A stretch of 64,000 nt of DNA, from contig CM030938.1 in assembly GCA_018136815.1 (NCBI GenBank), positions 5,356,749-5,420,748 of the forward strand, in the 5' to 3' direction. Source of the DNA: Isochrysis galbana. Taxonomy: Eukaryota > Haptophyta > Isochrysidales > Isochrysidaceae. The translations under genes and the position numbers were made by a program. Positions 1 through 10,440 of the stretch are shown here, piece by piece. Within the stretch, counting starts at the first letter, position 1. Every line of letters starts with the position of its first letter. The notes under the pieces are model-generated. The model had not been told where the DNA came from and made no database searches. It saw only the letters and a program-made list of their open reading frames with translations.

Positions 1-340
1 CGAGGTTACAGTGACGTGCATAGTCGGAGTGGCGTGGTATGTCTCCATTGCCCGCACAATTTCCGCATGAAGGTCTCGCGAGATGCCGCCAGCAGTCCGT
101 GCCCATCCCAGTATTTAGCCCATCCTCATTGACCATCACTGTCAATCCTTCACAACGCACTCACCTGCGAGCTCCATCTGAGTAACTGGGCATTTCCTGA
201 GTTCGACCACCGGACCGAGCTCCGCTACTCACGTCCTCGATGATCACTCCTCACCCGAGGGCACTCCCTATAGTTCACGTCACGTGTCTCACCCACTCCC
301 CGTTCCAACCTTATCCAATCCAACCCAACCTTGCCCACAG
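1..340. other. Upstream part of the ankyrin-SAM locus, no exon resolved
   Basis: This stretch lies before the first exon I can support at 341, which is preceded by a good acceptor (CCCACAG ending at 340). It should hold intron and possibly one more upstream exon. I see no second ankyrin motif or convincing start codon, so the 5' end of the gene is unresolved and may lie outside the window. Confidence 0.4.
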
Positions 341-3300
341 TTTGACCGAACCGTCCTTCACTTTGCGGTGTTGAACGGCCCGTTCTCGCTAATAGAATTG
401 CTGCTCAGCAAGAATGTCGATATTGAGGCTTCCGATTCGACGGTAAGTTCTTCCACTCTCAAGGCACCGCCAATGGTCGCTCCGTCAATGTACACGACCC
501 GCAGCGCCACGGCCCCGGGCTCACTCTCGCCTCCCTTCGCATGGGTTGTCCCCGCGAGTCATCTCCGCCATCTACGAGGCACTCTGCTTTCAGAATCTCG
601 CCGGTGCATTTCAACATCACGGGCTCATTTCCGGCTCTCCTCCCGCCCTTTCTCGTGTCGGCCAAAGTGATTAGCTCTCCTTGACTGGCAGCGGCCCCAC
701 AGCCTTTCCTTCTCTGCGCAGGGGAGCACTCCGCTTTACCTCGCGACGAGAAATGGCAACGTACATGCAGTCAAGCAGCTGCTGCAGGCAGGCGCCGACG
801 TCAATGCCACGAATGAGGTGCACGCCAGTCCGCCAAAGCTGCTCCTCTCCATTTCCCCTTCGCTTTCTCTGACGTCTACGAGAAGGAGAGAGATTCCCCT
901 TGGCCGCCATTCCCTTACGGGAGCGGCCCTCTGCGCTTGGGCGAGAGCCGCATGGTTCCAAGTCCCTCCACCTGTTGCACTTGTTGGTGGCGGAGAGGGA
1001 TGGATCATCCTTGCCTGTTCCTCCCACTCTCTCACTGCGGCCGCAGAGCCTACGCGCCCACACGTCCTGGCCTTTTCTCGCAAGTCGATCCACCCCAAGT
1101 TCTTCTTTCCTCTTTCCAATAGCCTGTTTCCAATTGGCTGCGATCCTCTCTGCCCCACCCCTCACTTGCAGGATGGCAATACCGCCCTTCACATTGCAAC
1201 AGAGTTAGACAACATCTTCATCGTCCAGGTGCTCCTCGACAAAGGGGCGTGCGTCAATGCCAACAACGACAGCGTGCGCGCTGCTCAATCTTCCGCCCCC
1301 CCGCTTTGTATTCTCTCTCCTCCCTCGCCTAACGCCTTCTACACATTTCCCCGCCGAGCCCTCCACCGCCGCCCCCTCACCACGTAGGGAAGCACTCCGC
1401 TGCATTACGCCATGAGCAAAAATGCAGTAGAGTTGTTGCTGCAGGCCGGCGCTGACATTACCGCCACGGATAATGTGCGCGCATTTCCGCTCGAGCAGCT
1501 CCCCTCCACTTCCCTTGCGGCTTCTCTGCCGTCTATAAGGAGAGAGATTCCCCTTGGCCTCGATTCCTTTTGGACATCGGCCCTCTGCGCTTGAGCGAGA
1601 GCCGATTTGGTTCAATCCTGAACCAAGTCCGAATTTTCTCTATAAATTGGCAGCCGACCATATGAGCGGTCAGTAGGGGGGCTGCCTTCATTCCGTCCCT
1701 CCACCTGTAGCACTGGTGGGTGGCGGAGAGGGATCATCCTTGCCTGTTCCTCCCACTCTCTCACTGCGGCCGCAGAGCCTACGCGCCCACACTTCCTCTC
1801 GCAAGTCGATCCGCCCCACGTTCTTCTTTCCTCTTTCCAATAGCCTGTTCCGATCAGCTGCGATCCCCTCTGCCCCACCCCTCACTTGTAGGATGGCAAT
1901 ACCGTCCTTCACATTGCAACAGAGTTTGACAACATCTTCATCGTCCAGGTGCTCCTCGACAAAGGGGCGTGCGTCAATGCCGACAACGACATCGTGCGCG
2001 CTGCTCAATCTTCCGCCCCCCTCGCTTTGTATTCTCTCTCCTCCCTCACCTAACGCCTTCTACACATTTCTCCGCCCAGCCCTCCACCGCCGCCCCCTCA
2101 CCACGTAGGGAAGCACTCCGCTGCATTACGCCACGAGCAAAAACGCTATAGAGTTGCTGCTGCAGGCCGGCGCTGACGTTAAGGCCAAGAACAAGGTGCA
2201 CCGCTCCACCCCCGTTTGCCATCTACGGGCCACGACGGCGGGTGCTTCATCGCACGACGAAGCGGGACGAAGCGAGTGCGCCTCGTTCTCGTCCGAACCG
2301 CGTTCGACTCTTGTGCTATCTTGATGATTTCACCGTCGCTGCGCTACCTTCCTTACTTGTTCCCTCCCTGCGCCCCCATGAGCTCTTACGCCACTGTAGC
2401 GCGGCATTCCTTCTCTCTCCCCTCCCGCTTCTCAAGAGCCCATCACGCACCTGTGCAAAATTGTCTTCGTGGTGCCCGGTGCCCCCAAGCGGTGGTGCAG
2501 AGAGACCATTCGCGCCCCACCACACGTGCTCTCTCCAACCAACGGAGTCTTTGCGTTCACACTGCCATGTCTTCCCACCCCCTCTGTGGCCCGCCTCCCT
2601 TCTCTTCTTCTGCCTCCGCTTCATTCTCTTCCGCTTAGCTGTGCACCCCTTACCCCTGTCCCCTCTCGCGCAGGAGGGTGTCACCGCCCTCCACCAAGCG
2701 GCAACCAATGACTATTGCCACATCTCAATCGTCGAGATGCTTCTTGCAAAAGGGGCGCGGGTCGACGCAAAGGACAACAACGTGCGTGCCCTTCGCCTTC
2801 TACTTCCCCAAGGCCATTCTCTCTCCCTCGTTCTACCTTGCTCTTCCGTCCCCTACCGCGCAGGGACGCACTCCGCTCCACTACGGGAGTGACCACGGCC
2901 GGAAAGCCATTGCTGAACGGCTGCTGGCAACGGGCGCCGACGCCAACGCCAAGGATAAGGTGCGAGTCATCATATTCACTCTCCGCGCCCGGCCCGCCAC
3001 CACTCTCCCTTCGTCACCCACGCACCCCGGCTCCCACCTTGCCGCCACTGCAACACCGGCCTGCGCCTCGGAGCCTTTCCCTTCTGGGGCCAACATCTGC
3101 TCGGCGGTCGTGCGGCCATTCATTTCCTCCGTGAAACGTCTTCCTTGCCCGTGATATCTGGTTCCCGTAGGACGGAAAGACACCAGCCGACCTTGCTCGT
3201 CAAAGTAAAACGGGACCTCACGACAAGCTGGCAGCGCGCCTCGCAGAAGCCGCTGAGAGACAAGAATCAAGCCGCTCACTAGACACGCTCACCATTGACG

Positions 3301-3533
3301 AGGTAGCGCAGTGGCTGGAGAACAAGGGGCTCGATTGCTACGCGGGTGACTTCAAGTCCAACTCCATCTCCGGTGCCGACTTGCTTCTCTTGAATGAGCA
3401 AGATCTTGAAGAGATAGGTGTGACACGGCGGTGGCACCGTGTGCGCATCCTCAACTCGGTGGCCGAATCAGATGTGGATGTGACCCAGTCACCAACTATG
3501 CAGCAAGGAGGCAAGCGTCTCCGGTTGCAGTAG
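341..3533 (+). CDS. Ankyrin-repeat protein with C-terminal SAM domain (5' partial)
   Basis: Nine exons: 341-442, 722-817, 1172-1273, 1388-1474, 1892-1993, 2109-2195, 2674-2781, 2864-2959 and 3171-3533. All are phase 0 and together give about 380 codons. Each of the first eight encodes one ankyrin repeat, with motifs such as GSTPLHYA, LLLQAGAD and DGNTALHIA. The last exon opens with a capping repeat (DGKTPADLAR) and then a SAM domain (TIDEVAQWLENKGL, LLLLNEQDLEEIGV, RRWHRVRILN) before TAG at 3531. Donors are GTAAGT, GTGCAC, GTGCGC, GTGCGT and GTGCGA; acceptors are CAG or TAG. Ankyrin and SAM domains both mediate protein-protein contacts, so a scaffold role is inferred; no partner is evident. 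Exons 5-6 duplicate exons 3-4. The start codon was not found. Confidence 0.8.
836..2195 (+). repeat. Tandem duplication of a two-exon ankyrin block
   Basis: Block 1 (about 836-1489, holding exons 1172-1273 and 1388-1474) and block 2 (about 1490-2195, holding exons 1892-1993 and 2109-2195) align through both exons and introns. Shared landmarks include GGAGAGAGATTCCCCTTGG, CTCACTGCGGCCGCAGAGCC and the intron text around CTAACGCCTTCTACACATTT. Block 2 carries about 60 extra bases near 1615-1685. High intron identity points to a recent duplication that added two ankyrin repeats in frame. Confidence 0.85.
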
Positions 3534-3823
3534 TAGCAGCGCATAAGCACACGCCGTGACACGCCGTGGTCGTGGTGAGCTGCAGGCAGAGGGTCCCCCA
3601 AAAGCAGTGCTTTGTACGCTTGATCTATTAGGGGAATCAAACGATGTGTAGGGCGGTAAACCTTACTCGACTGGGGCCTAGATGGGAAAAAACAGTGGAG
3701 GGGGCTCCAAAATCAGTAAAAACAGTCTGTTTTTGGCCTTTGTACAAAAACAGTCCGAAAAACAGTACCGGGGGGGGGAGTCCGTCCTAATTTCTAGGAC
3801 TGGTCCTAGAAAGCTGGGTACCT
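3534..3823. repeat. Intergenic region with AAAAACAGT repeats
   Basis: Downstream of the ankyrin gene, 3680-3775 holds several copies of AAAAACAGT separated by a few bases. The same motif recurs at 6297-6345 and 7320-7460, next to GGTCTAGAAA. This marks a dispersed AT-rich repeat. No gene is seen. Confidence 0.5.
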
Positions 3824-4239
3824 TTATCCGTTTGAGGGCGCAAAAGCCCCCAAGATGGATTGTTGTGTTAAGTGCCCGCCCCCGAGGGGTGCACTGATGG
3901 TAGGAGTGGCCGCCATGAGGGTGGCAGCAGAGCTGCCACCTCCCATGGGGAGTCCTTGGGTTGGTGGAGGAGCGGAGGAGCTGGGCGGCAGGGCATTGCC
4001 CTGAATCTGGTTGTCACCAGGGAACAGGACCCTGCCTGTTCCCTGCTTCTGTGGCTGCTTGGGAGGCGAGGGCGGTGCCGTCATGTCGACGTCGTTGTCA
4101 GGCGGCGCGGCGGGCTGTGTGTGGGCGCTTGGGCTCCGGCGGTTTGGGGCGGCCCCGTTGGGGCGTCGTGACGGCGGGGGGCTGGGAGGTGGGGGCGGTC
4201 GGCGCGCGCTCCATCGCTAAAACTATAACAATAGTTTTT
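3824..4239 (-). mobile_element. MERA-family repeat, copy 1
   Basis: On the minus strand a palindromic box, AAACTAT-TGT-ATAGTTT (4221-4239), lies five bases before an ATG at 4214. That frame encodes 38 residues beginning MERAPTAP and containing RGRPKPPEPKR, then stops at 4098. A further minus frame (4084-3824, not starting with a confident ATG) contains TISAPLGGGHL, which matches PSISAPNMGGHF in the copy at 6383. The family is unrecognised. RGRP is AT-hook-like, but no function can be assigned. The copy looks decayed. Confidence 0.45.
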
Positions 4240-4299
4240 TCGACACCCCGGTCCGAGAATGCAGATGCCCCCCTTGGGGCGTTTGGCTAGCGGGATGCC

Positions 4300-4660
4300 A
4301 TCTGTGCGTGGAAATGCGCATGGCACTAGGCACACGCCGTCCGCCCGGGCCTTTTCGTAGTTGTGGGAGCGATTGCATCGCTTCCCCTTGATATTCATCG
4401 GGCATTTGCCCAGGGGGAAGCGGGTGCACGCTCCCAGCGCGTCCGGGTTGATGGTATCATGAAGCGTCTTCTTCGGTGGCGCCAGCTGGCCTTGTTTCGC
4501 GTGCACACTTGGACACCTGGTCAGTCTTGAGTGCAGCTCGCGCTCGCTTCGGCGGCGCGGCATTGGTCGCGGCCCGATCGGCCGGCGCGGCGGGGGTGAC
4601 AGCAGCGGAGGAGGGGAGCGGCGCGCGCTCCATGACCCTATCAGTTTATTGATAGTTGGC
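4300..4660 (-). mobile_element. MERA-family repeat, copy 2, with a Cys-rich frame
   Basis: A second minus-strand head starts at ATG 4633 (MERAPLPSSAAVTP) behind a related AT-rich inverted repeat near 4640-4656, and stops at 4457 after 58 codons. In another minus frame the same DNA encodes a Cys-rich stretch, CTRFPLGKC, KRCNRSH, GVCLVPC, whose C-x7-C-x8-C-x3-H spacing resembles a CCCH zinc finger. A frameshift between head and finger is likely. The product is unrecognised, and the position directly upstream of copy 1 suggests a tandem or composite element. Confidence 0.4.
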
Positions 4661-4888
4661 CCGGTGACCAAGCATGAAAGCAGCAGCCGCCATTTGCTGC
4701 GGCTGCGGCGTGACAGTAGTGGGTCCATAGCCGCGTGTGCGGTGTTTATGTTATACAGTTTTATTCATTTATACGCCCCCGTGGGCCCTGTTTGTTTGAT
4801 TGAAAAGGGTGGCTAAATGGAAGCAGATGAAGACAGACGAGATTCAATCAACGCAATCGCATTAAATCACAAAAAGTTTCTTTCCTGC

Positions 4889-5689
4889 CTACCATGCAGG
4901 AGAGGCAATAGCAATTGCAGCAGGATCGCCTCCATCGCTATCGGCTCTACTCTCCATTTCCAATATTTCGTCAAACCTCAGCCCACAGGGCTCAGCAACT
5001 GATCGAAATCCCGCTAAGGCAGCGCTTGCTGGAAGGTGGTCATGGCCTGCTTCTGATATAATCAAGTGACCGCTTGCAGTGAGCAGCTCATGTACCGTCT
5101 CGCCCAGTGGTCGCCAGGCCCCAGTGAAATACAGAACATCTGACGCAAGTACAACATCAAATTTGCCACGAAGTTCCTCTTCCAGCAAGGCGCCCCACAT
5201 GAGCTTCCTTGCAGAAATCATGTTCTCGCCCAGAGCTAGCCCACGCCCATCGCTGTCCCTATTCAACTCGATGTTTCGTTTAGCTCTCTGAGCCACAGAA
5301 TCTGACCCGTCTGTAAGAAGCACATATGATGCACCTAAGCGTGCTGCAACGAGGCCACACAATCCAGTGCCACAGCCGAGCTCAATCACCCGCTTCCCCC
5401 TGACTAAAGACGGATTTGCCGCCAACGTTGAGGCCAAGAATTCTCCAGCGCGCCAAACGGCGGCACCTGTGCTGCCGGGGCCCACTGCGCCCTGCTCGAT
5501 TAGCAGTGTGCCGACATGCTCAAACTCGAATTGTCTCACAGCATCGGCCATACAGACCGACACATAGGCACCCGGTATCGCCACCTCTATGGCGCACCGC
5601 TCGTCTGTAGCCGCCGGTGTACTTGCCGAGAGGAGGGCAGTGAGCGCGAGCGCCGTCCATCGAGCAGCGGCCGCTCTATCAAGCAGCAT
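4889..5689 (-). CDS. Class I SAM-dependent methyltransferase, Methyltransf_16 / METTL21-like
   Basis: A single uninterrupted exon of 266 aa starts at ATG 5689. SAM-binding motif I is clear (VIELGCGTGLCG, about residues 100-111), followed by the acidic position in LLTDGSD and the family motif DVVLASDVLYF (about 178-188). FEFEHVGTLLIEQ before the core is typical of the lysine and protein methyltransferases related to METTL21/EEF2KMT. The N-terminus (ARWTALALTALLSAS) is hydrophobic and could be a signal or organelle-targeting segment. Substrate cannot be told from sequence; a protein lysine is the usual target in this family. The gene has no intron, unlike most neighbours. Confidence 0.75.
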   Translation of the reverse strand: MLLDRAAAARWTALALTALLSASTPAATDERCAIEVAIPGAYVSVCMADAVRQFEFEHVGTLLIEQGAVGPGSTGAAVWRAGEFLASTLAANPSLVRGKRVIELGCGTGLCGLVAARLGASYVLLTDGSDSVAQRAKRNIELNRDSDGRGLALGENMISARKLMWGALLEEELRGKFDVVLASDVLYFTGAWRPLGETVHELLTASGHLIISEAGHDHLPASAALAGFRSVAEPCGLRFDEILEMESRADSDGGDPAAIAIASPAW

Positions 5690-6357
5690 AGAACGATCGT
5701 CCGCTGAGACCCCTGTCTGCTTTCACACACTGAGTTCACCTCAGATGCGTGGCCAGATGAATGGAATAAGCTTGGCCGAAAGTGAGAAGAAGAGAAGTGG
5801 ACAGCAGTGGTTAGAAAGGGCAAGCAGTCGCCTCCCGCACTCCTCCCTCCCGGCTTGTCGGAGGCCGCCCCACAGATAGACCGACGAACAACTCAGCCGG
5901 ATAGTCAGCACCGGCAACCAACCGGACGAAGACGGCCGGCCGGCGACGAAACAGACAGAGATGAACGTCGACGGTCACCGCAGCAGGCACAACCGACGGC
6001 CGGGAGTCTCTTTCATTCGTTTGCCGTGCACGTTTGCGCGGAGGTGAATCAATCTACCTGAGAGTTTAATTGTGCGTCTCTCTAAAAGAAAAACTCGCGC
6101 GGCGCGGGAGGAAGACTGGCACAAAAATGGTGAGTTACCGCTGCTCCCTCCGATCGCCAAACTTGCGGGGCAAATTTACTGTTCTACCAATGAAGGGGGA
6201 GAGGATGAGCCCCCCCCCCCAATAATAAAATAACTGAGCATTAGTACCACTACTCTCACTAGCAAATGAGCCCCCCCCCCAAAAGCCTTGATGTGAAAAA
6301 CAGCAAACAGCAAACAGCGGGTGAGGTCTAGAAAGACAGTAAAAGCCGTTGTATTCT
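5690..6357. other. Intergenic region, no gene seen
   Basis: Upstream flank of the methyltransferase. Two runs of ten or more C (about 6210-6222 and 6270-6282) and an AACAGCAAACAGC repeat at 6297-6318 are visible. The sequence ACTGAGCATTAGTACCACTA near 6233 recurs near 11084, so part of this stretch is dispersed repeat. No coding frame is convincing. Confidence 0.4.
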
Positions 6358-6850
6358 AAAAACTATTGATATAGTTTGAACTATGGAGCGTGCCGCGACC
6401 GCTCCCGAGCCTCAGGCGCCCCTCGCCACTGCGCCCCACCGGGGACGCCCCACGCCGCCCGAGGCGGCTCGTCAGAAAGCCCTCTCAAGGCCCATCCAGC
6501 ATCCAGCCCATCCAAACCACACCCGCGCGAGCGCGCGGGGTGGCGAGCACTAGCACCGAACAGGTTGCCACCATGGCTCTGCGTAACATGCAGGGGGTCT
6601 TTGAGACCCCCTCCAACAGTGGGAATCCCTCCCATCCCAAGACCACCTCATGGAAACCTCTACCTCTACCATCAATCAGTGCACCCAACATGGGAGGGCA
6701 CTTCACAACCATCAATCTTCCATGGAGAGCACCCCATGCCTTTGTTTCCCAACATGTTGACACACTTGTTGTCTTCACCCCACACCCCACTCTTGTGGGG
6801 CACAAGTATCTACAGCTCAGTGCCTTGCCTTGGGCCCTCTTTCAACACTA
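6358..6850 (+). mobile_element. MERA-family repeat, copy 3
   Basis: AAACTATTGATATAGTTT at about 6359-6376 is followed after five bases by ATG 6383. The frame (MERAATAPEPQAP, RGRPTPPEAAR) runs 56 codons to TAG 6551. Downstream text in another frame includes ISAPNMGGHF, homologous to copy 1. Spacing from box to ATG is the same as in copy 1, so the box and the ORF move as a unit. The reading frame after the head is broken. Confidence 0.45.
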
Positions 6851-7085
6851 GACTCCCTCTTCCACTCCCCCTTCACACTACAACCAACCCAAACAACACG
6901 AACCCCCTACCCCCTCGCCTTGTGTTTCAAGCACCAAAAATTTCAACTCAGGACCCATGTTGATACACGTATCGTTTTCACCCCACTCTTGTGGGCCACA
7001 AGTACCTACAACTCAGTGCCCTTTGGGCCCTCTTCCAATACTTGACTCCCTCTCCCACTCCCTCTTCCAACTACAACCAAGAGGG
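6745..7085 (+). repeat. Imperfect tandem duplication, period about 210 bp
   Basis: 6745-6900 and 6953-7085 share an ordered set of phrases: CATGTTGA, TTTTCACCCCACTCTTGTGG, CACAAGTA.CTACA.CTCAGTGCC, GGGCCCTCTT.CAA.AC and ACTACAACCAA. The second copy is shorter and diverged. No credible coding function is seen. Confidence 0.6.
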
Positions 7086-7608
7086 TGCAACCTCAGGTTT
7101 GGTTGTTTTTTCCGCAAGTGCCCCCCATGTGGACGGTATAAGTTCTACTTAAAGGACCCCCTTATTATAGTACAAACGGGATCTCCGCGGCATTTGCGCC
7201 GATGGTCGGGCGGCGGAGGTGTCCAGGCACTGCCCGGCGGGCCCCCGCGCGCGGAACACCTCTGCCTCCGCTCTTCCGCGTCCTACGCATACGTAGGCCG
7301 CCGCCGCCGTCCTAGCTGTGAACTATGAAAAACAGCGGTTGTGATTGTGAGGTCTAGAAAAACAGTAAAAAAAACATTCTTGAAGGTCTAGAAAAACAGT
7401 AAAAACAGCTGTTTTTGGGAATGCAAGAAAAAAGTTAAAAACAGTGCGAAAAACAGTAAAACAGTGGGGCCGTGGGCCGTGGGGTCAAATACAGCAGCCC
7501 CCCCCCCCCGCCCCCACGCGGACCGCCTTTGCTTTTCTCTCACGAGTCGCGAGAGTCGCTCGCGGCGTCGTCGCGCTCCCCTCCTCCCCCATCCCCCATC
7601 CCACACAC

Positions 7609-7836
7609 ATGGCCAGCCGCCCAGTCTTCAACCCCAACCCACCTGACCCGGTCGTCGCGATCAGCGAGCCGGGTGGTGGACTGGTGGACAGTGACAGCGA
7701 CAGCGAGAGCGGCGGTGCGGTGCTTGCCGCGGCTGCACCAGCAGCAGCGCCATCCGCTGCGCAACGCTGGGGGAAAGTGGGTCAGCATGGCAATGTGCTC
7801 CTGGTAAGCCATCAGGCATGCCAAGAGGATGGGTAG
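7609..7836 (+). CDS. Small acidic ORF inside repeat DNA, unrecognised
   Basis: ATG 7609 opens a 75-aa frame (MASRPVFNPNPPDPVVAIS) with an acidic Ser-Asp run (DSDSDSESGG) and an Ala-rich segment. It runs into a dispersed repeat at 7798. Flanking DNA (7320-7500) is AAAAACAGT repeat. It may be the first exon of a decayed element protein; no domain is recognisable. Confidence 0.25.
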   Translation: MASRPVFNPNPPDPVVAISEPGGGLVDSDSDSESGGAVLAAAAPAAAPSAAQRWGKVGQHGNVLLVSHQACQEDG

Positions 7837-7925
7837 CTCCTTCCCCACGGCAGGGGAGGAGTGGAGAGTGGAGAGGGGGGGGAGATCGTGCCCCCCCATG
7901 TGTGAACCAAGTAAAAGCTTAGTTG
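7798..7925 (+). repeat. Dispersed repeat A, copy 1
   Basis: This about 125-bp block (AAGCCATCAGGCATGCCAAG, CCCCACGGCAGGGGAGGAGTGG, GTGCCCCCCCATG, AAGCTTAGTTG) is closely matched at 31335-31460 on the same strand. Its end is matched at 28530-28600 on the opposite strand. It looks like the end of a short interspersed element. Confidence 0.6.
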
Positions 7926-8469
7926 ATGCGAGAAGGATATGGAGGAGGAGGAGGAGGAGGATCCATTGGAAGAGGCGGCAATGGAAGATTGGAAGATGCG
8001 ACACGCGAGGAGAGAGATTAAATTTTTAACAAATTTTTATGGGTCGCGGCGCGGTAAGGGTTATAATAGGACAAATATTCGAAAGCGTCAGAATTTTGAT
8101 CAAAATACAAAATTAAGGTGCCCAACCCCAACCCTTAAATTTTGACAACAAAATTTGGGCCCTTACAAAACAAAACTTACGTCATAGCCAACCCCAACCC
8201 CACGCACCACGCACGCGTCGCGAATGGCGGCCCCGGTCCTGCGCGCATGCCGCGCTCGCGCGCGCCGCGCACGGGCGGCCCCCAGCCCCAGCCCCGCTCT
8301 CAATAAAACACTGGCAAAGACGGAGGGCTTTTGAAAAACAATGAAAGACACTTGTTTTGGTTTTGGCCTCCGAAAAAATACTGTTTCTGTCTTTAACATC
8401 GCTAGCATCTAGACCCAAAAGCGAAGCTCAAGTTGCACCTTCTTTCTGCCAAGGCCTAGATCCTACATA

Positions 8470-8585
8470 TCCTGGCTCACCACCACTTGTCAGGCGGCTC
8501 GGTCGCCATCGCTCTGCCTCGGATTCGGATTCGCGCGGGGAGAGACGAGGGGAAATCTTCCCCTAGTCCCACGATAAAACACCCG
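8470..8585 (+). repeat. Dispersed repeat B, copy 1
   Basis: It shares GCCATCGCTCTGCCTCGGA.TCGGATTCG and GAGACGAGGGGAAATCTTCCCC with 14838-14935, both ending in a CCAC.ATAAAA box. It could be a repeat that carries a promoter-like end. No gene is attached here. Confidence 0.55.
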
Positions 8586-8978
8586 ATCATCTGCAAGTTT
8601 CTTCTTACCTGGTCTCTGCCACCTCTTGGCGTGGTGGTGGTAGCTATTGGCTAGGCCCAGACAAAATACTCGTTTTCATTGTAAGATACTAGCCAAGCTC
8701 AAAACAAAATGTAAGGAGGAAGCGAGCAGGTGCAGCCAAGCAAGGAGGAGCAGTCGAGGAAAACAACGAGCGACGAGAGAACCAAAGAAAAAGAAAGACC
8801 GATGGGAGGGACAATATCAATGTCTAGAGGGGGGGGCGGTACGGAGGCTGCGGACCGAAGAGAGGGAGCTCAAGCCTAAGTCCAACGAGAATTCACAAGT
8901 GAGGTGAGGTGGTGAAGTCGCAGGAACGAAGGCTAACAGATTGAGGTAGAGGTAGACTACGACATGTAGAAAGGGGCA

Positions 8979-9430
8979 GTGAAGCCTTTGTCCGTTGATA
9001 GGATGAAGGCATTTGGCACGACAGAAACCGTGACCATGTGCACCATCGCCGGCATCAGCATCAGCGATATCCTCCCATTATCGTTAAGGCTGGCGAAAGT
9101 ATCGCACACAAGCCTCACGAAGCTCCCAATCACATGTTCGACCGGCGCAAGCCTCGGGCGTGCTTGACACTGTTCATTCGCTACCATCTCGACATTCTGA
9201 TGAGTGAAGAAGGTCCTGCAAAGCATACAGTGGTCCCTCACAACCAGTACCACCACGGCGTGCAATCTGCGTCTCTCTCCTTGTACAGCTGCATGTTGCC
9301 TTTGCTGCACCCTAGAGCCCCTAGGCTTTCTCAGGCTGCTCATGAATCCTTCATCAACGGGCAAAGGAGTGGCGAGAATGGAGAATCCTTTCTTAAAGGT
9401 GATACCCAGGGATGCTGCATGCGTGCATAG
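8979..9430 (+). pseudogene. Possible DDE_1-type transposase remnant
   Basis: Two plus-strand frames together read like the start of a DDE_1 catalytic core: KAFGTTETVTMCTIAGISIS in one frame, then PPIIVKAGE in the next, resembling the (T)TE.VTV...S..G..LPP..I.KG pattern of pogo/jerky-like transposases. The join needs a frameshift near 9075. The later DGHxSH-like motif is not visible. A decayed fragment is the best reading, with low confidence. Confidence 0.3.
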
Positions 9431-10242
9431 CTCAATCGATCGTGATCACACGACGTTGACGAAAGCATTCAGATCTTTCCCGCATCCGTTAGTCTACGAG
9501 ATCACACAGCCAGCGCTTCCACCCGATCGCTTCTCCTTGTCCCATGGCGATCTCTCTTGCAGCCTGAGCAGTGTGAACGTGGGGTTCACATAGAGCTGGG
9601 GCAAAAGACGCGCTTGAATCACAGCAGGGCATGGCCGGGGGATGCTCACATCGGATCCTGCGAAGCGTGTTTTAGTACATACTGTAGCAGGTCAGGCAGT
9701 GTCTTATCTGTTGTTGGAAGATTTTGGCACATAGCCTGCACCAGGGAGGTGCGGATGGTCCCCATCAGCGAGCGACGCATGCAATTGGCCCACCCACCAC
9801 TCAGGATGACCCGTACCTTTTGAGCCTCCCAGAATCGCGCCTCTCTTGCGTTGCGTTCGTTTTTGGTCTCCGGCATATCGCTTGTTCGCTGCTTGCCGGA
9901 CCGCTCTGCAGATCGTACGCACCTACCATAGGCGAGCCGATAGGGATGAGAATCGCCTGCCATCCGCACACCATACTTTGTGGCGCCACGAGTGCTCCGC
10001 GGTGACTCGAACCTGATGGACTGATCTACTAAGGAAGCGATAGGGGTGAAAAGGTCGCTGGCAAAGAGGAAAGGGGGGCAGGGGCTCCGTGAACGGAGAG
10101 CGAATGGAACCAAACGGACCGATCGGATCGGACCGACAAGATGGCGGCGGGGGATGAAAAATTTGCCAATCCGCAAACTTCTCTTCTCTTGTTAGCTAAG
10201 ACCGATCTTAGATCGTCTATTGTTGTCTGGGAGAGTATTTTT
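9431..10242. other. Intergenic region with one long unrecognised minus frame
   Basis: A minus-strand open frame covers 10176-9646. Its last third (GGWANCMRRSLMGTIRTSL, TDKTLPDLLQYVLKHASQDP) looks protein-like, but nothing is recognisable and no splice signals support it. It may belong to the decayed element to the left. No other feature is seen. Confidence 0.25.
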
Positions 10243-10440
10243 ATCTCTTCAGCGGCGGCTTGAAGCACCTTTGAGGGTGCTCCGTGACGGTTGAATGCCC
10301 TGAGCTCCATATTTTACGGTAAATTGACATTACACATACTACTATATTGTTAACGCACCCTATCCTCGAGGTAACTGCAACATGCAGCACCTCCCAAGGT
10401 GCTTTGTGCTTCGCCGCTCAAGAGAAAGCGAAAGAGATAC
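10243..10440 (+). mobile_element. Hairpin-ended MITE, copy 1
   Basis: The left end has TATCTCTTCAGCGGCGG, then an imperfect hairpin (GAAGCACCTTTGAGGGTGCT). The right end has CAGCACCTCCCAAGGTGCTT followed by CGCCGCTCAAGAGA. The ends form terminal inverted repeats. The middle (AGCTCCATAT, GTCCTCGAGG-like, ACATGCAGCACC) matches the copy at 60748-60926. There is no coding capacity. Confidence 0.7.

Noticed and set aside
2242-3154. Several long plus-strand frames across the ankyrin gene
   Set aside because: They run through introns; the family alignment and splice sites fix short phase-0 exons instead.
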